DNA of 64,000 bases from Rhexocercosporidium sp. MPI-PUGE-AT-0058 (GCA_020746875.1 JAGTJL010000001.1:4092001-4156000); one strand, 5' to 3'. Shown: positions 44,941-56,467, counted from the stretch's first letter. The notes: a model not told the origin generated them from the letters alone. Program-made: numbers and translations.

Positions 44941-45823
44941 TCAAATTTTCGGGAAGATATAAGTACCACTACCAATGGCCGCCTTAATACTCTGATCCTC
45001 ATTCAAGAACCCCTTCACAGCCGCCCCAACCTTACTCCCAGAAATCAACCCCGCGACCATATTCCCAAACACCACTCCCGCCGCCGGAGTCAAATGCGTC
45101 GAATCCCCCTCAGCTAGATCATAAGTCCTCGCATTCGCCTCTCCAATCGCATTCAGATACTTCATCGAAGCAGCATTCAAGTCAATCACAGCCGCTTTCA
45201 GATCAGCTGCGGCTGCTAAAGTGGCGTTCACCTGATCGACGAGATCGGGCTTGATGGCTCCGCTAGAGTACTTGCGTCGGGATAGAGAAGTGACGAGGAT
45301 GGGTGTTCCGCCTGCGATGGTGACTTGTTTAGCGAGCGATTTTAGGTTGGATGTGAATTTTGCGACGCTGATGTTCTTGTCCGCTTTTTGGTCGTTGTGA
45401 CCGAACTGTGATTTCATCCGTCAGCCTTCTCTTCTCCTTTAAATCTCCTTGTTGTGTAAATGGACGGGAGGATATTTTGGGATAAAAGGATCCCTTAGAA
45501 TGGATACAGAAAATGGTATTTACCTGAATGGTGACGTATGGTGTGTAACTTCCCGCATTCTTCTTGACAGCAGCAATCACATTCGCCCAATCGCCTCCAG
45601 AGACAAAGCTCTCTGTCGTAGCGCCATTGTGGCCGAAATTCGTCCCGATTGCACCACCGACGAGTGTCGTCAAAAATCCATTTCCCCATCCACCTCCTGA
45701 AGCTGTGGTTGAGTCTCCAGCGAGGAAGAAAGCTGGTGGTTTGGGTTGCTTTTTCACTGTGGTGATGGGTGATGAAGCAGCGAGAGCAGCAAAGCCCATC
45801 TGGTATAGAAGAGAGGCACGCAT
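44941..45823 (-). CDS. Secreted rhamnogalacturonan acetylesterase-like SGNH hydrolase (CE12)
   Basis: Removes acetyl groups from pectic rhamnogalacturonan I. Exons 45823-45524 and 45405-44941 with a 118-nt intron give 254 residues. A short signal peptide (MRASLLYQMGFAALAAS) precedes block I, FFLAGDSTTASGGGWGNGF, whose Ser in GDST is the nucleophile. Block II Gly is in GTNFGHNGATTESF, block III Asn in QFGHNDQKAD (restored exactly across the intron), and block V in EGDSTHLTPAAG with the catalytic Asp and His. The length matches the rhamnogalacturonan acetylesterase family. A start at 45859 would add MGLLPFPDLYKN before the signal and is less likely. With the GH62 gene it indicates plant cell-wall use. 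Confidence 0.92.
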
Positions 45824-46294
45824 GTTTTTGTATAAGTCAGGAAATGGTAGAAGTCCCAAAAATTAAATACAAGTGAAGGAATAAAGGCGACAGAAATTGA
45901 GCTCAAGCAAGGGCAGGGGATGAGGTTCAATATCAATCTGAACTCGCGAATATCGGCATTAGACACGAATATAACGAATGCAAAAATCGATGTTCTGAAG
46001 TTAAACAAACAAGCCACGAGTCGGGGAGATGATAATCAGTATAAGTATCTCAAGCGAAGCGACTGAACCCACCAGGGGATAAATTCTGATTGGCGGATTT
46101 GCAGAATAAACATATTTTCCTTGGCGAAGTTAGGGATTGAGGGGAAGGGTAATCGAGATATCCCGCTTGCCGAAACTTTATCGACTATGCTGATCTCTGG
46201 GATTTCTTCTCGGGTTTCTTAGGCGAGAATGGCGAGTCTGAGATGCGAGATTGCGTCAGAGGGTGGACCCTTGGACGGGATGTGAGGAGAAGTT
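45824..46294. other. CE12 proximal promoter
   Basis: AT-rich sequence directly upstream of the acetylesterase start. No open frame is supported. It leads into the CreA-type cluster at 46295-46325. Confidence 0.4.
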
Positions 46295-46325
46295 GCGGGG
46301 AATTTCTCCGGGGAAAATACTGGGG
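46295..46325. promoter_or_regulatory. Cluster of three CreA-type hexamers
   Basis: Three SYGGRG-type hexamers lie within 31 bp: GCGGGG (46295-46300), CCGGGG (46308-46313) and CTGGGG (46320-46325). They are 472-502 bp upstream of the rhamnogalacturonan acetylesterase start. Closely spaced sites of this type are bound by the carbon catabolite repressor CreA/CRE1 in ascomycetes. Repression of the esterase by glucose is a reasonable inference but not shown. Confidence 0.5.
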
Positions 46326-46497
46326 TTTGTTGATAATGTCACGTGGATAGGCAAAACCCCCTTTCCGAGACGAGGAAGACCTCGGGAGGCGAAGGGTTCA
46401 TTTTAGCGAGGGAGATACATTCAAAGTCATGGCAAAATTGCAGAAAGTATATCCACACAAAGTCACAAAGGTACAAGATATAACGAGGTAGGCAATG

Positions 46498-46983
46498 TTA
46501 TATTATGGTATCATCTTCCGTCTCCAACCATTCCTGCGCCCTAACAACGAGGTACAACGTAACCATCCCGATCACGACCGGCGTGACCTTCGAGCCAAGG
46601 AAAGACATCGCAAACCCCAAGAGCCATAAAGCAAACATCAACACTAGGAGGACCATGAGCCATCTCAAGAACTCGGCCTCGAATGTCTGCGGCTGCGGTT
46701 GTTCAACCACTGAATTCTGAACCGAAGGGTGTCTGACCTGTCTTGAACCGGCTGTGAAGTGATCCTCGTAGTGAGTCTCAAATTGTGGGGTTGGGTGGTT
46801 GGGTGCGCGGTAGTTGTATGCTTTGAACTTCTCGTCGCGGAGGGCCTTTGCTTCTGTGGTGTAGGGACTCCAGAAATAAGGCTGGGTGCGGAAGCACCTG
46901 AGGTTGGACAGGTTGGGGTCGAGGAAGGCGGTGCAAGGCGTTGCGTGGGCGTATGTATAATATCCGGAAGCTGGTGTAGACAT
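46498..46983 (-). CDS. Uncharacterised protein with C-terminal membrane hairpin
   Basis: A single-exon gene of 161 residues, starting MSTPASGYYTYAHATPCTAF. The first 95 residues are hydrophilic with many aromatic and Pro residues. Two hydrophobic stretches, about residues 107-129 (LRWLMVLLVLMFALWLLGFA) and 132-149 (KVTPVVIGMVTLYLVV), form a probable membrane hairpin. The tail is acidic. No family is recognised and no signal peptide is present. The coding character is convincing, but function is unknown. Confidence 0.68.
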   Translation of the reverse strand: MSTPASGYYTYAHATPCTAFLDPNLSNLRCFRTQPYFWSPYTTEAKALRDEKFKAYNYRAPNHPTPQFETHYEDHFTAGSRQVRHPSVQNSVVEQPQPQTFEAEFLRWLMVLLVLMFALWLLGFAMSFLGSKVTPVVIGMVTLYLVVRAQEWLETEDDTII

Positions 46984-47660
46984 GCTGAATGACTGTTGTT
47001 TGATCGGTTGATATATTGACGAGTAAAGTAAACCAGCAATTGGTTTGATAAGTGAGTGTGAAGCGTTGAAAGTGACGCCGGCGTCAGTAAAATGGGGGAA
47101 AAAGTGGCAAGGGAGGAAAGGAAAGCAAAAATCAAGTGAGTAGAGCGAAGAACTAGATTGTGGAATGATATAAATGTTCTAAGGGTTGGACAGTGGGCTT
47201 GATATATAGGCAAGCCGTCTTTGTCAAGTGCAACAACAAAGCAGTCTTTGTTGACTTTGCTAGAACAACGCAATTGTTATCTCGAGGACAAGAGAGTTCG
47301 ACAATGAAAAAATTATCTCAAAGTAGAACAAGAGACAGAACAGTTCAACATCAATTCCTATGTTATTGATGCCAGAGCCTTTTGTGTGTCTCTTTCATCC
47401 TTCCTCGTCATTAGTCCCTGCTCTCCATTCCACACAAGTCCCAATAAACAGAGCAGAACAGCAAATACAACGTGAGTACAAGAATCTCGACACCCCAGTA
47501 TCCCATATCTTGTTCTGCATCCGCGTTGATCGCAGGGTCCTAGCACTTCTGCTCCCCTCCCACCACTTCTCAGCTCCCTAGCTATTGTTCCACTATACTT
47601 TATAGTTCCAGCAGTAGCTTTCATACACCAGCTTCATACCCAATCCAACACACATTCAAG
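46984..47660. other. Divergent promoter region
   Basis: About 680 bp between two divergent uncharacterised genes. No conserved block is seen. The pyrimidine-rich stretch 47560-47655 fits the 5' leader of the downstream gene. Confidence 0.5.
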
Positions 47661-49505
47661 ATGTGCCACATCTACGACTACTCTGCCTGCGGGCACAGAG
47701 ACATCGACCGAGCATCCTGCCGAAACCCCAACCTCGTGACTGATCCGTGCAAGCTGATCTTAACTAGCTGTACACTCCCAAGTGAGTGCTCAGGCTGTCG
47801 AGAGGCGTACCTCCGCACGGTAGTCAAGCGATCCAGTGTTATGGATTTGGCCCGCGAGGCAACTCGTGCAGCATTGGATTTCTCTACAGCACCATCTCTC
47901 TTCGCATGGCCTGAGAAGGCTGTAAGGAAGCAGAAGCTGTCCAGGAGAGGGCCACTGAGTAGTGATCATCTCGAGTGTATCCCTGAGAGCCCAACAATCG
48001 TGAGAGAGGAGAGAGGCTGGAGTCCTGGGCTGAAGAAACCTCTTTCCTGCCAGCCTACGATAGCAGACACTTGGATAGACTCCTACTCTCATGTGGCCTC
48101 AGCACCACCAGCACCAGCAAATGCGGTCTCGGCGGCGCAGCAGATGGAAAGCCTCCCTCCTTCTCTCACCATCTCCATCCCGCAGCAGGTAAGAGGCCCT
48201 CCTCCCCAGGTCATCACCACACCGCAGTCCTCGATAAGAGCTCCCCCTGAGGAGAGCTCGACACCACAGCAGCTCCCTAGAGCACCCGTCGTCGAGACTC
48301 TCTCCACCCCGCCACCTATAGTGAGATCTCGACCGGTAGTTGATCGCAGCAGCAATCGGCTGAAGCCTCGAGACCGCTCAGCGAGACTTCGAGATGCCTT
48401 CCGAGGCACAGAAACATCTCACACCCCAGCAGTGGCACCACCCACCATCAAGCGGAAGCCTATTCCCTCCTACCCAGCCTGGACTACTCTCCCTTCCCAA
48501 GTCGGGGAGCGGACGAAGGAGGCCGGCGAGGTCTGGAGTAAGACACAGACAGATTGGAGCCAGAGACAGACAGCACATACTCCAACGCAGGAGCTCTTCT
48601 TGACCACAACAGTGAAGGAGATCCAGCTAGAGGAGGGCGGGCTACCGTCCTGTCTCCAACCCGGCGACCTGTCACAGGCGAACAACCTCTCGCGACTCTC
48701 GACGATATTCAACCTGTTCAGTGAGACAGGCAGAGAATCGTCGGTCGAGTGCGAGACTCGTGAGCCTGCTGATACCGCCACCCATACCTACACCGCCTAC
48801 CCCGGAGCTACAGCCGTGAAGAGCACCTCAGAAATCCCGACACAATCCTACGCAGCCCATGAGGCACATAGAAATGTGTCGGTCGAGTTCGTCGATCGCA
48901 AACCCACGGCTGCTTCCACACCCACACCCACCATCTACGCCACATACAACCCCGTCCCTACGATGAAGGGCACCTCACAATTCTCGGCACATGTGCCGAT
49001 CGAGTTCGAGGCTGTCGCATCGAGCAGAGACAGATCCCTGACTATAGAGAAGAGCCTCACAGAGAAGAGCCTCTCTGAGATCTCGGAATTCTTCCACATT
49101 ACCCCCAAGTCAGGTCAAGGATCATCGGTTGAGCTCGTCAGTGCCAGCTCAGCCAGGAAGCCATCTACCACCTCCGCCATCACACTCAACCAGGCAAAGA
49201 GTCTCTCAGAGCTCTCTGCGATCTTCGACATGGAAACATGCGAACCGCAGATCGAGCTCGAGGCGCACTCACGCCTCATGACACCAGCACAGCACTGCAA
49301 GACGGGAGCGCGGTTGAGCACGGCCAGATCCTACGACTGCTACAAGCAGCTAAATTCTACTGCGGAGCTGGTCTCTAGTAGTTCAGAGACCACCATAGAC
49401 AGCATTCCACAGCATGAGCTGCCGAGCTTCAGACCACTCTCGGCGATGAAGTTCAGCGGCACTGCCCTGGAGGGTGTCTCCGGGAATTGGTCCTGGAGCT
49501 CCTGA
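47661..49505 (+). CDS. Large Ser/Thr/Pro-rich protein with N-terminal Cys/His motif
   Basis: A single exon of 614 residues with no named family. The N-terminus MCHIYDYSACGHRDIDRASC has the C-H-x(n)-C-G-H arrangement seen at the start of many fungus-specific proteins, followed by further Cys (PCKLILTSC, ECSGC). It may bind zinc. The rest is low-complexity, rich in Ser, Thr and Pro and presumably disordered. It holds repeated themes: TPQQ/PPQV segments at about residues 165-215 and degenerate repeats of the type SLSELSAIFDME, LSRLSTIFNLFSETG and SLSEISEFFHITP at about 350-545, each followed by SSVE(L/C/F). These repeats suggest short binding motifs presented by a scaffold. There is no transmembrane or enzyme feature. 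Confidence 0.75.
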   Translation: MCHIYDYSACGHRDIDRASCRNPNLVTDPCKLILTSCTLPSECSGCREAYLRTVVKRSSVMDLAREATRAALDFSTAPSLFAWPEKAVRKQKLSRRGPLSSDHLECIPESPTIVREERGWSPGLKKPLSCQPTIADTWIDSYSHVASAPPAPANAVSAAQQMESLPPSLTISIPQQVRGPPPQVITTPQSSIRAPPEESSTPQQLPRAPVVETLSTPPPIVRSRPVVDRSSNRLKPRDRSARLRDAFRGTETSHTPAVAPPTIKRKPIPSYPAWTTLPSQVGERTKEAGEVWSKTQTDWSQRQTAHTPTQELFLTTTVKEIQLEEGGLPSCLQPGDLSQANNLSRLSTIFNLFSETGRESSVECETREPADTATHTYTAYPGATAVKSTSEIPTQSYAAHEAHRNVSVEFVDRKPTAASTPTPTIYATYNPVPTMKGTSQFSAHVPIEFEAVASSRDRSLTIEKSLTEKSLSEISEFFHITPKSGQGSSVELVSASSARKPSTTSAITLNQAKSLSELSAIFDMETCEPQIELEAHSRLMTPAQHCKTGARLSTARSYDCYKQLNSTAELVSSSSETTIDSIPQHELPSFRPLSAMKFSGTALEGVSGNWSWSS

Positions 49506-49832
49506 GACAGCAGACTGGGAGGAAGAGGGGGAACTCCGGGCAGATTTGATTTCTGAGCGAGCGAGCGACTGCTTACCCGTTTGCGTTACTGATAGCGTGT
49601 TACTTGCTTTCCATTTTTAGAACATTTTGCGTTGGTAGGCCAGTCTGAAATTAATACATTGAATATTCAACCGCTAATGCAAATACTCCCAACTCCCGAA
49701 TGTTACGTGCTTAAAATTCATCTATCCTTTTCGGCAGCTGCATCGATCTGTAGTGGTACAGCATCGCTCGTTCGCAACCATTCACCATTGAATGCATTGA
49801 TGAGCCAATTATTTAGTTCTACGAGCTGTTAG
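49506..49832. other. Convergent intergenic region
   Basis: 327 bp between two converging genes. It is AT-rich with no recognised element. Confidence 0.5.
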
Positions 49833-52550
49833 CTATACCCCATCTTTGTTGGCATTTGCGATTGACTCACTATCGTAAACAATCCTGTTGGCATTGTGGA
49901 AGTATATTCCATGATCACTGTCAGGGAAAACGTGGACATCGTAATTCTCGACGCCGGCTAGATCCAGTCTGTCCAATAGGGTCAGGGTGTTTTGCATGTG
50001 AACGTTGTCGTCTGCAATTCCATGCATAACCAAGAATCTGACATTCTGATGCAATGCAGTCATGTTACTGATAGTCGAGTTGTCATATCCACCCGGATTA
50101 TGTTGAGGTGTGTGCATATATCTTTCGGTGTAGATGGAATCGTAAAATCTCCAATCCGTGACAGGCGCGACAGCCATTCCGTAGGAGAAGGTCTGTCCAG
50201 CGTCTTGCTCGAGAGTCTTCAACGTCATGAACCCACCGTATGACCAACCCCAAATAGCCATTCGGGAAGCATCAACGTACTTCTTCTTGGCCCATATTTT
50301 GGCAGTTTCGATTTGATCGCGAGCTTCGTAATATCCGAGATTGCCACGAATAATCGTTCGAGCCTTTCTTCCGATGAATCCAGTACCACGGCCGTCGACC
50401 GTGACGACAATGTAACCAAGGTTCGCAGCCACATAGGCCTGAAAGTCAACGCTGAAAGTTTTCGTTACAGTCTGAGACCCTGGTCCGCCGTATAGGTAGA
50501 AGAGCACAGGGTACTTCTTCTTCTCATTGAAGTGCGGTGGTCTTCTTTCGACGACTTGGAGCTCAAACCCATCAATGTTCACTGTTGAGAAGATCTTGTG
50601 GGGCAATTCATATTTCTTGGCCATGTCTGCAAGTCCCAGATTCTCTTCAATGGCTTGCGTATAGTGATCAGAATTGCTAGGTGTGCTGATCACCTGTTGC
50701 CATGGGATGTTTGGTCCGTCATAATCCAACAGAGCATAGGCTGCACCGCTTGAGAAGGAGACACCATAATGACCTTCCTTGGAAGTGTCGGTAAGGGGTT
50801 TTAGGTCCGTCCCGTTGAGGAATACACTGTAAACGTGGCGTTGGATGGGGGATTCCTTTGTTGCAACGAAGTAGACCAGATTTTTCTTCAAGTCAACAGC
50901 TGAAGGTGCATCGACGACCTCCCAGTTACCAGATGTAAGCAATACTGGCGTCGGATTATCCAAGGGAGTGAAGTATCCAATATGGTCGTAGTTCTCATGA
51001 ATGACGGTATCGATGTAGCCGTCCAATGGACGACCGTTTTGTGGATCTGCTGGAACGTATTTGGTCTTCTGAGATACCTCGAACCACCCCCCATCAAGTT
51101 TCTGAACATCTTCAGTTCGCACCGTCTCCCCAGTTCGAGTGGCGACATCAACAAGGACAACTCGAAGAACATCGCTCTCTCGATTTGTTTCTCGGATTAG
51201 TGCTTTGCCAGTTGATCCAGCCCAAACTACTTCGGTAATGAGCAGATCATTTGGCGCAAAAGATCCCGCAATCTTGACTTCGAAAACGTCGCCCTTCGCA
51301 ACATCATAGAACTGAAGGTCGACGGTCGGATTTGGGGCACCAGCTTTAGGATATTTGATCTCTCTAACTTCCGGATAGTTCTCCTCGCCGGGTGCTGGTT
51401 GGACTCCACTAGGTCGAGAAACGAAGTATTGAATGGGATATTCTGGCACCTCAGACTCGTTGGTACGCAGAAATGCGACGTATTTGCCATCTTCAGCCCA
51501 CCATGTTGCGCTATTGGCTTGGAAAACTTCCTCCTCGTATACCCAATCAGGGACACCGTAGAACAGGTTTGGACCACCGTCTGTAGTTATTTGGGCAACC
51601 TTCGTATCAGATAGCTTGCGGAGGAAGAGGTTGTTATTTCTCGTGAACACCACGGCATCGCTCTGTGGGCTCCAGCTAGCCAATTGTATCCTCACATCCG
51701 GATTCGCGGGGTCCAGAGCCTCCGCAGATTGTGTCTCAACATCGAAGATCCAGTATTTCGCATAGAAGGAGTGTCTCCAGTTCGATTGGTAGTCGGTGGC
51801 GATGAGAACCTTCTTCAAGTCCTTGCTAGGAAATACTTTGCTGGGAGAATGTGACTGGTCTCCAACACTGAATCTCCCACTTTTCATCAAAGTCTTTGTC
51901 CCCTGAGTGCCTGCTTCCGTACTGGTCCCTCTAATATCTTCGACAACCAAGTAGTCCTTTCCAGCAGCATTATGTTCGAGTAGCAGCCCATCCTCTCCAT
52001 TTGCGCCCTCTATCCAGCTGATACCATGTTTTGTCGCCCTCCAAGACCCGTCCATGACTTGGTCCAGAGTGACTTTCTTCCCAGTCCCTGTTGTCGCAGT
52101 TGCAGCAGGATCGTGAGGTTTCGAGGAGACGTGTCGGTATGATTGTCGTCCTAGGAATACAACCAGGGCAAGCACCCATGCACCAATGAACACTCCGCCA
52201 ACTATCCACAGTAATCGTCTGAACTTCCTGTCTACTGTCTTCCCGGTCGCATTTTTCAAAAAGGGTCCAGTCTCGAGATCATAATCATCTTTCTCATCAT
52301 CATCGTGCGAGCTAGTCGCATGCTCGTTGTCCGCGTATCCTCTCGACTCGCTCCTCGGAGGAGGGAATTTGGGAGTGACCATTGTCCTTTTCTCGTCTTC
52401 AGCTTCCACCCGTTGACCAATGCGCTCAAATACCAGGCTCGTCGTCGATGCAGAGGAAATGGAATCTTCGGACTTGCGGCTAGACTCGAGGGGGATGAGG
52501 TCTGTTGTATCGTTGCTGTGCCCGGCCATGATCGCCGATAAGGGTTTCAA
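49833..52550 (-). CDS. dapB: Dipeptidyl aminopeptidase B (S9B, type II membrane)
   Basis: Serine peptidase that removes X-Pro/X-Ala dipeptides in the vacuole or late Golgi. It is a single exon of 905 residues, the usual length for fungal DapB. The cytosolic N-terminus (residues 1-110) is Ser/Asp-rich. One signal anchor follows at about residues 112-134 ([20 protein letters not shown]). The beta-propeller region includes [20 protein letters not shown], with the double-Glu motif that binds the substrate N-terminus. The catalytic domain has [13 protein letters not shown], the Ser elbow [10 protein letters not shown], the Asp in [12 protein letters not shown] and the His in [10 protein letters not shown]. 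Several N-x-S/T sites lie in the luminal part. The next ATG (residue 8, [11 protein letters not shown]) is an equally possible start. Confidence 0.95.
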   Translation of the reverse strand: MKPLSAIMAGHSNDTTDLIPLESSRKSEDSISSASTTSLVFERIGQRVEAEDEKRTMVTPKFPPPRSESRGYADNEHATSSHDDDEKDDYDLETGPFLKNATGKTVDRKFRRLLWIVGGVFIGAWVLALVVFLGRQSYRHVSSKPHDPAATATTGTGKKVTLDQVMDGSWRATKHGISWIEGANGEDGLLLEHNAAGKDYLVVEDIRGTSTEAGTQGTKTLMKSGRFSVGDQSHSPSKVFPSKDLKKVLIATDYQSNWRHSFYAKYWIFDVETQSAEALDPANPDVRIQLASWSPQSDAVVFTRNNNLFLRKLSDTKVAQITTDGGPNLFYGVPDWVYEEEVFQANSATWWAEDGKYVAFLRTNESEVPEYPIQYFVSRPSGVQPAPGEENYPEVREIKYPKAGAPNPTVDLQFYDVAKGDVFEVKIAGSFAPNDLLITEVVWAGSTGKALIRETNRESDVLRVVLVDVATRTGETVRTEDVQKLDGGWFEVSQKTKYVPADPQNGRPLDGYIDTVIHENYDHIGYFTPLDNPTPVLLTSGNWEVVDAPSAVDLKKNLVYFVATKESPIQRHVYSVFLNGTDLKPLTDTSKEGHYGVSFSSGAAYALLDYDGPNIPWQQVISTPSNSDHYTQAIEENLGLADMAKKYELPHKIFSTVNIDGFELQVVERRPPHFNEKKKYPVLFYLYGGPGSQTVTKTFSVDFQAYVAANLGYIVVTVDGRGTGFIGRKARTIIRGNLGYYEARDQIETAKIWAKKKYVDASRMAIWGWSYGGFMTLKTLEQDAGQTFSYGMAVAPVTDWRFYDSIYTERYMHTPQHNPGGYDNSTISNMTALHQNVRFLVMHGIADDNVHMQNTLTLLDRLDLAGVENYDVHVFPDSDHGIYFHNANRIVYDSESIANANKDGV

Positions 52551-54522
52551 GCTCCCTTTCGAGTTGACAAAGCCAATTCCAGCTGGAGATGCATGTACAA
52601 CCTATCAGATTTGTCTGCTTCTCGCCATACGGGGAGGGAATGTACAGATGCGGGTTTCATGAACAATGAAGCTATTGAGAGCCTCTTGTAGATGTACAGA
52701 GTGTACAGAGAGGTGTTGTCTTTGTCCAGAGTCTTGGCGGGATCATCCCGAAGTCTAAATTTGGCCCAGCTGAGTCCAGGCTCCGGGGTCGCTTCTTTTC
52801 AACCCCTGATATTATCCCAGCAATCCGAATGACCATTTCTGACATTCAGGAAGTGCTTCTTTCGTCCACATATTCATACAAAGTTCTAGAAATAGGAAAT
52901 GCAATCTAAGAAGTCTTCTCGCCGAGAAAATACTTCGAGCCTATCAGAACTCAGTAAGGAAGGAAGGGTGCAGAAGAGTAGTCATTCATTTAGCCAGCAG
53001 CTTAGCAGCACGTAAATCAGTGGGAATGCATCTTCATTCGTTGTTTCGATCTTGGCTATCATTTCACCTACCTTGAATCTCTTCAAAAGCAGTGCCATGC
53101 TTCTTCAAGAATTCAAAAAGGATGTTCTTCTCGTCATTGTCTCTCTTCTCTGCAACAGTAGCCTAGGAGACGTTCTTCATTTTTCTCATTAGCATGCCGA
53201 TTGTTCTATACCCTCCCTTAGTCTTTCATTCCACGATATCTTTGACTTGGCAATCTATCCACCAGGTAGGATCTCTTCTACGGGATGTTGGACGAGAAAT
53301 CAGCAGACGGCATGCAAGCGCGCAAATTCAACCTCGAATACCATGCTCCATGCCTTGACACTGCTTCCGGAAGGAGGATTCCTCTCAATCCGTTTCTAAA
53401 GAGTCTAGCGAAACTATCAGCTATGTATTCTCATACAAGGAGCAGCCGATGATTGACTTCCATTCTACTGGAGGAAAATTGCACCCTCCGCAAGACACTC
53501 AAAAGTCTAGGTCGGTGACTAGATGCTCACGCCCCCGAAATACTCTATATGCTCTCCTTGTTGCCTCGAGTTCAAGCTGTAGCTATCGACGGCATGCATT
53601 GTGAAAGCTACAAACCATTCCCAGTGTTCCTGGTCATGACGGCAACAGGATTGATCTGACCAAAATCATCGTGCTGAGGTCTGTCACCATCTCGGCTTGA
53701 TCCTGCTTCCTGTACCTTCCGGGATGGTCTGTACCAACAGCTTCTAGGATTCTTAGAAGATCTTTCTGTTAGTTCCATACCTTGAATCTGTTCGCGCCGA
53801 CACTCATTAGACTCGTAGAGTCATTTCTGCTTCGATACCGGCATCTCAGGAATCATCTCGAAAAAAGCAGCCGAAGCCAATTCGTGTCGGAAAATATCCC
53901 CAAGTCTGGCCATCGTGGGGTGCGCGAGCTGGCTTCACAAAAGGTTAGCTATCTCCACAATCCCAAAGCTTTGAAATTGTAGGAGGAATTCGCACAACGA
54001 TCTATCCATACCTGGAGAGAAGACCTGCATCCTCGGGAAAGGCACAGAGGGGTAGCGAGCCGGCAGAGCTCTTTATTTCGGAAGTAGGGGATTCGCCCCT
54101 CTCCGTGGACTATGTTTCGACGATATAGACTTTGGTTTGAATGTTTCTATACGAGCACCATAACCAGGAGAGTCGACCATGTAGTCTATCTCTGTGGCTC
54201 CAAGCTTGACTCTCATGTGCGTTAAACTGGGGGAAGTTGGCGCACCTCAAGGTGAATTCTCTCCATCATGAAGCCTTCAAGTCCGACCGTCATATTCTAC
54301 TTGACATTATCGTATTTTCTCTAAATAAAAGCGGAAGAGAGACGGTAACTGCTTACTATTTATTCCTGCTTAAGCACGAAGCAAGCTCGAATCATCAAAC
54401 CTTCTTGCCTGTGGATCATATTGGCTGCCTAAAACACAACTACCACCACTTCCCCATCTCCACCCAGCAAGAAACCATCCTTCTGATTCCCTCTCCTCAA
54501 CCGAAAATACACATTTTCCCCA
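52551..54522. other. Gene-poor stretch with possible gene relic
   Basis: About 2 kb without an intact gene. Near 53500-53640 the plus strand briefly reads LDAHAPEILYMLSLLPRVQA and VAIDGMHCESYKPFPVF. This looks like a piece of an LRR-type fungal protein, but stops lie on both sides. The open frame 53782-53982 has no recognisable features. The rest appears to be non-coding. Confidence 0.35.
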
Positions 54523-55957
54523 ATGCTACTCATCGATCTTCATCAAGAAATCATTGACCTCGTAATTGACTTCCTCGGGTTGTCAGGAGAACCGCGTGAT
54601 CTGTGCGGACTAGCTCTTTCATGCCGCACCTTACATCGCTCGGCCCGGTCCGCGGTCCCAAAATTTTTATCTCTCTATCGACCTTCAGTTCAATTCGATC
54701 TTTTCCAGAGGACACTTGATGAAGATCCCACTTACGGCAATGGAGTTCGTTCGCTTACCCTCCATCGTCCCAATGTTGTCGTCGAAGGTGGAAGTCATCT
54801 CACGCGAGAACAACTTGAGGCGTTTCTCTTGCGATTTCCTGATGTCCGGTCGCTACACTTAAAAGAACACTATGTGCCTGGATCGGGAGATTCCATTCTC
54901 TTTCAGTGTCGTAATCACTGGAAATCTTTGAGGGAGCTCAGTCTTAGCGATCCAAAAATGACTTTATCCGACTTGTTGGAAATGATAGCCTTACCCCAGC
55001 TTCGCTATCTAAATGCTGCACACTTGAACTTCATGGATATTCCAAGAGATCTGAATATTCCTTTTCGGCGGTCTGAACTAAGATCTCTTGATCTTCGATC
55101 TTCAAGGGTGGAAGTCGAAGTACTTGGAATAATTCTTCAAGGCATTTGGTCTTTGCGAATACTGCGCTACAAGATGCCGCGTCGCAGTGGCAGCATGGCG
55201 ATGAGCTCCGCTGCACAGCTCAATATCGATTACACTATATACAAATATCGAGCCACATCGGCCCTGTTGAACTCAGCCAGCACACTGACGAGACTGGACT
55301 TCGGTATTCAATCTCGACGAGGTCGAATCGTCCCTGACTCTGAAATGATAGACCTTAGCAGGTTCATTGCCCTCAAAGAACTCAGAATATGTGCTTTGTA
55401 CTTCTTCACCGCGATACGCGGTGGTGTGAGAGCAATACCCAGTACCCCGTCTCGTAATGGCCTGTACAGATTTTTGCCACCAGCCCTTGAAGCATTGCAG
55501 GTTCGTGTAGCCCCGTAGACTAGAGAAGAAGGGTCACTAACTTCCTCACTTTTAGATACAGTTTCCCAGCGAGACGGGGGTTTTCTACCGAAATCCTATC
55601 CGAGGATCACCTGAAAGAGATCGATTTGTTCAGAATAACATGGACGAAGCTCTCTACGAGTGGATCACGGAGTTTGCGATCCACAAATCGGAATCCTTAC
55701 CATCACTTCGATCTATCTGGATGGTGGAAAGTCAGCACAGCCCCAGAATGAACATGGTATTCGATCTTGAAGCATGGGATCCGCCGTGTCATGTCAAAGA
55801 GTTGTTTGATGAAGCTGGGATTGATTTGAATGTCCATGTGAGAAAACCAAGAACGTCGACGGTGAATTTTGTGAGTCTCTTCTCATGAGCGCTGCTCCTC
55901 GGCCAACTAACGATTGGACAGAAAAAAATAGAGCTACCGGATATCTTTGAAAGGTAA
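54523..55957 (+). CDS. F-box-like / leucine-rich protein
   Basis: Exons 54523-55500, 55556-55870 and 55922-55957 give 442 residues. The N-terminus reads LHQEIIDLVIDFLGLSGEPR, then DLCGLALSCRTLHRSARSAV. This is an F-box-like helical motif (about residues 4-48) that would contact Skp1 in an SCF ubiquitin ligase. Irregular leucine-rich repeats follow (VRSLTLHRPNVV, VRSLHLKEHYV, LRELSLSDPKM, LRYLNAAHLNF, LRSLDLRSSRVE, LTRLDFGIQSRR, LKELRICALYF), typical of the large fungal F-box/LRR-like families. The last exon is only 11 codons (KKIELPDIFER). The first two splice joins are well supported by frame; the last is less certain. Target proteins are unknown. Confidence 0.8.
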
Positions 55958-56379
55958 GTTGGTGTTGCGGGGAAGAACAAGGCATCTTCGTTCTTCCCTT
56001 CGATTGTGGTTTGGAGGACTTGAAGGAGAGGGTTGAAATTTCTGGATGGTTTCTCGGCGCTGTACATTTGGAATGCACATCTCAACCACTGAGCCTGCTA
56101 GCTCGTAATGGATCTCTTTGTCTTCAATTGCAGTAGCGGAATTAGACAAATCCTTGATGAAAGACAGCTAGATAGCAATAATAATGCTTCTAATGACTGG
56201 TTGGCCAGTGAAGTGAATCGAAACCCCTACGATCATATCCGACTTCTTCGTCTTCAGCCCCCACTTTTGTCAACGAATCACATGTCGTACAACTACTCAA
56301 ACACCTGGGCTGAGCTTGAAAATTTTTGTGCCTAATAAGTAACGAGATAACAGCCTTTGAGCATCATCAATCACATGAG
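55958..56379. other. Intergenic upstream of tRNA gene
   Basis: 421 bp between the F-box-like gene and the tRNA gene. Short frames on both strands lack protein character. Confidence 0.45.
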
Positions 56380-56395
56380 GCCCGCTTAGCTCAGG

Positions 56396-56447
56396 GTATG
56401 TTTGGTCATCTTCAGCGTGTTCGATACAGCGTCTAACAGCATTTCAG
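56396..56447 (+). other. Spliceosomal-type intron inside the tRNA D loop
   Basis: 52 nt starting GTATGT and ending CAGCATTTCAG, with a CTAAC branch-like sequence at 56432-56436. Length and all three signals match the mRNA introns of neighbouring genes in this window. Removal gives the D arm GCTC-AGGGGTA-GAGC, a normal form. The boundaries carry a 7-bp direct repeat CAGGGTA (56392-56398 and 56445-56451), as expected for insertion of an element with a target-site duplication. Confidence 0.65.
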
Positions 56448-56467
56448 GGTAGAGCGCATCACTTGTA

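Noticed and set aside
53440..53700. Fungal LRR-like fragment in the 52.6-54.5 kb gap
   Set aside because: Only about 40 residues are readable and stops lie on both sides. That is not enough to call a pseudogene.
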